From JANRKG01 sp033763635 (GTDB lineage Bacteria; Cyanobacteriota; Cyanobacteriia; GCF-001939115), in the NCBI GenBank assembly GCA_033763635.1, contig JANRKG010000233.1:1-7680 (forward strand): a stretch of 7,680 nucleotides of DNA. Direction: 5' to 3'. This document shows positions 5,803 through 7,680 of the stretch, in pieces; within the stretch, counting starts at the first letter, position 1, and each line of letters starts with the position of its first letter. Both the position numbers and the translations under genes were made by a program. The notes beneath the pieces were generated by a model. It had not been told where the DNA came from and ran no database searches. It saw only the letters and a list, made by a program, of their open reading frames with translations.

Positions 5803-5904
5803 CTCCGAAAGGTCTAGATTAGGTCATACGTATCGGTGCCCAATCCCTCTTCCCCCCTCACAAATCAACCTGCTACGGTAGGCCGATCGCGTTCTACCCG
5901 CCCT

Positions 5905-7680
5905 ATGCCGGATCAACGCTGGCAGATCGCATCTCCCCTCCCCGATCGGGTCGCCCAGATTTCAGAATCCACTGGGTTATCCCCGCTACTGGCTCAGGTT
6001 CTCATGAATCGGGGCATGGATACCCCAGAAACAAGCCAGGTCTTTCTCAATCCGGATCTGCTGGCCTTACCCGCTCCGCTCGAAGAATTCCCTGATCTGG
6101 CGATCAGCGTAGAGTTGTTGTATGACGCAATCTTGACTCAACAAAAGATTGCCATCTGTGGCGATTACGATGCCGATGGGATGACCAGTACAGCCCTGCT
6201 CCTGCGAGCGTTGCGAGGATTAGGGGCGATCGTGGACTATGCGATTCCCAGCCGGATGCAGGAGGGCTATGGCATTAACCAGCGGATTGTAGAAGAGTTC
6301 TATGACGAAGGCATTGGGCTGATTCTGACGGTGGATAACGGGATTTCGGCATATCACCCGATCGCCCGTGCGAAAGAATTGGGCATGGCAGTGATCATCA
6401 CCGATCACCATGACCTCCCCCCAGAACTTCCCCCCGCCGATGCGATCCTGAATCCCAAACTCATTGCCGAAACCTCTCCCTATCGTGGCGTTGCTGGGGT
6501 GGGGGTGGCCTACATCCTGGCTCTGGCTCTGGCGGATCAGATGGGCAAAGCGGCAGGACTGGCGAACACCCTGCTGGAGTTGTTTACCCTGGGGACGATC
6601 GCGGACCTGGCCCCTTTAACAGGCGTGAATCGGGCCTGGGTGAAGCGGGGCTTGAGCCTGTTACCGAAATCCAAGTTGGCAGGGGTGCAGGCGTTAATCC
6701 AGATGTCGGGGTTGAGCGGCAACAAGACCCTGAAACCGGAGGCGATCGGCTTTACGTTGGGACCGCGCATCAATGCTGTAGGTCGGATCGCGAATCCTCA
6801 GATCGTCATTGAACTTCTGACGACAGATGATGGGGGAATCGCGCTGGAACGGGCGATGCAGTGCGAGGACATCAATCGGGAACGACAACGGCTGTGTCAG
6901 CAGATTGAGCGAGAAGCGATCGATCTGTTCGAGCAAAGCAGCCTTGATTTACACCAGGAACGGGTGTTGGTGCTGGTCAAAGCGGGTTGGCATCATGGGG
7001 TGATTGGGATTGTTGCCTCGCGTTTGCTAGAACGCTATGGGGTGCCCGTTTTCATCGTGACTTATGAAGAGGAGTCAGAGCAACACATTCGAGGGTCGGC
7101 ACGGGGGATTCCTGAGTTCAATGTGTTTGAAGCCCTGGAAGCGAGTCGCGATCTGCTGGAAAAATTTGGAGGCCACAAGGCCGCAGGGGGCTTTTCCCTG
7201 AAAGCCGAGAATTTGGCAGCGTTTCGGGCGCGGTTGCGCGAGTTTGCCCATACCTGTCTCAACATCGAACACTTAAAGCCTCTATTAAGGGTAGATGCAC
7301 AGGCTGATCTGTCCCAACTCACCTTAATGCTTTACGAACAAATCGATCGCCTCCATCCCTGTGGCATTGAAAATCCCGATCCTGTGTTCTGGACTCCTCA
7401 GGTGCGAGTGCTGGAGCAACGGGCGATCGGGCAGGGGCAGACCCATCTCAAACTCACCTTGAGCCAAACAGTAGGAGGCCAAGCTTCAACCTTAAAAGCG
7501 GTGGCATGGCGATGGGGGGAATTTTTCCCTTTACCGAGTCTGCTGGATGTGGCGTATAAACTGCGGTTGAACGAATGGAATGGAGAACGCACCGTCGAGC
7601 TAGAACTGGTGGGGGCACGGTTGCCCGTTCGTCCTGAAGCTGGCGATCGTACAGAATTCATCCATAATGCTCGGTCTTAC
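5905..7680 (+). CDS. recJ: Single-stranded-DNA-specific exonuclease RecJ (3' end outside the window)
   Basis: RecJ degrades single-stranded DNA 5' to 3' in recombination and repair, using Mn2+ or Mg2+. I read 592 uninterrupted codons from ATG 5905 to the window edge with no stop. The DHH catalytic domain shows CGDYDADGMTST (85-96; Asp87, Asp89 and Asp91), VDNGIS (Asp144), TDHHD (Asp167, His168, His169), AGVGVAYIL, GTIADLAPLTGVNR (230-243, with Asp234) and LGPRINAVGR (285-294). The DHHA1 domain shows GWHHGVIGIVASRL (361-374), RGSARGIPEFN (396-406) and FGGHKAAGGF (421-430). An OB-fold region follows, with LHPCGIENPDPVF (483-495). E. coli RecJ has 577 residues, so little beyond a C-terminal tail should be missing. 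The last in-frame upstream stop is at 5815; a GTG at 5836 could add 23 residues, but ATG fits the usual N-terminus better. No Shine-Dalgarno is visible, as is common in cyanobacteria. Confidence 0.97.
   Translation, partial: MPDQRWQIASPLPDRVAQISESTGLSPLLAQVLMNRGMDTPETSQVFLNPDLLALPAPLEEFPDLAISVELLYDAILTQQKIAICGDYDADGMTSTALLLRALRGLGAIVDYAIPSRMQEGYGINQRIVEEFYDEGIGLILTVDNGISAYHPIARAKELGMAVIITDHHDLPPELPPADAILNPKLIAETSPYRGVAGVGVAYILALALADQMGKAAGLANTLLELFTLGTIADLAPLTGVNRAWVKRGLSLLPKSKLAGVQALIQMSGLSGNKTLKPEAIGFTLGPRINAVGRIANPQIVIELLTTDDGGIALERAMQCEDINRERQRLCQQIEREAIDLFEQSSLDLHQERVLVLVKAGWHHGVIGIVASRLLERYGVPVFIVTYEEESEQHIRGSARGIPEFNVFEALEASRDLLEKFGGHKAAGGFSLKAENLAAFRARLREFAHTCLNIEHLKPLLRVDAQADLSQLTLMLYEQIDRLHPCGIENPDPVFWTPQVRVLEQRAIGQGQTHLKLTLSQTVGGQASTLKAVAWRWGEFFPLPSLLDVAYKLRLNEWNGERTVELELVGARLPVRPEAGDRTEFIHNARSY

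Noticed and set aside
5666..5881. 71-codon open frame with a hydrophobic stretch (SLSVLSVFICLYLL)
   Set aside because: The hydrophobic part is just the translation of the ATCCGT/ATCTGT tandem repeat. There is no ribosome binding site, and the rest resembles no membrane protein.
1..7680. A previously undescribed multi-gene system
   Set aside because: The three large genes are well-known families with intact motifs, and the Uma2 gene stands alone. Unusual content is limited to repeats and IS remnants, so no new system is claimed.

Overview
The window looks like a piece of a filamentous, repeat-rich cyanobacterial chromosome. The signs are one perfect HIP1 octamer (GCGATCGC) plus many CGATCG hexamers, a Uma2-type (DUF820) gene, GC-rich palindromic interspersed repeats, a short tandem repeat with a period divisible by seven, and a phosphofructokinase and RecJ of cyanobacterial type. 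No species can be named from the sequence alone. All convincing genes are on the + strand.

Layout. Positions 1-139 hold the C-terminal end of a transposase and what looks like the right end of its insertion sequence. The IS end abuts a GC-rich inverted-repeat element (140-258). Then follow about ten copies of a 21-bp tandem repeat (302-509) and a Uma2-family putative nuclease gene (655-1221). The stop codon of that gene lies inside the left end of a second, different MITE-like element (1218-1360). A second copy of the first element follows in opposite orientation (1387-1514). Positions 1-1678 are therefore an accessory, repeat-laden segment, and from 1679 on the window is core metabolism and DNA repair.

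Core part. adhE (1679-4336) encodes a full-length bifunctional acetaldehyde-CoA/alcohol dehydrogenase with all catalytic and iron-binding residues in place. It is followed by a terminator-like hairpin. An ATP-type 6-phosphofructokinase gene (4498-5640) comes next. After a 264-bp spacer with small repeats, recJ (5905 to the window edge, 592 codons without a stop) encodes the single-strand-specific 5'-3' exonuclease and is cut by the window end.

How the genes fit together. PFK commits sugar to glycolysis and AdhE disposes of acetyl-CoA and NADH as ethanol, so the pair makes sense for dark anoxic fermentation of glycogen. The hairpin between them suggests separate transcripts rather than one operon. 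RecJ has no functional link to them that I can see. I found no CRISPR array, tRNA, rRNA, or defence or biosynthetic cluster. The most interesting material is the repeat architecture of the first 1.5 kb, not a new multi-gene system.
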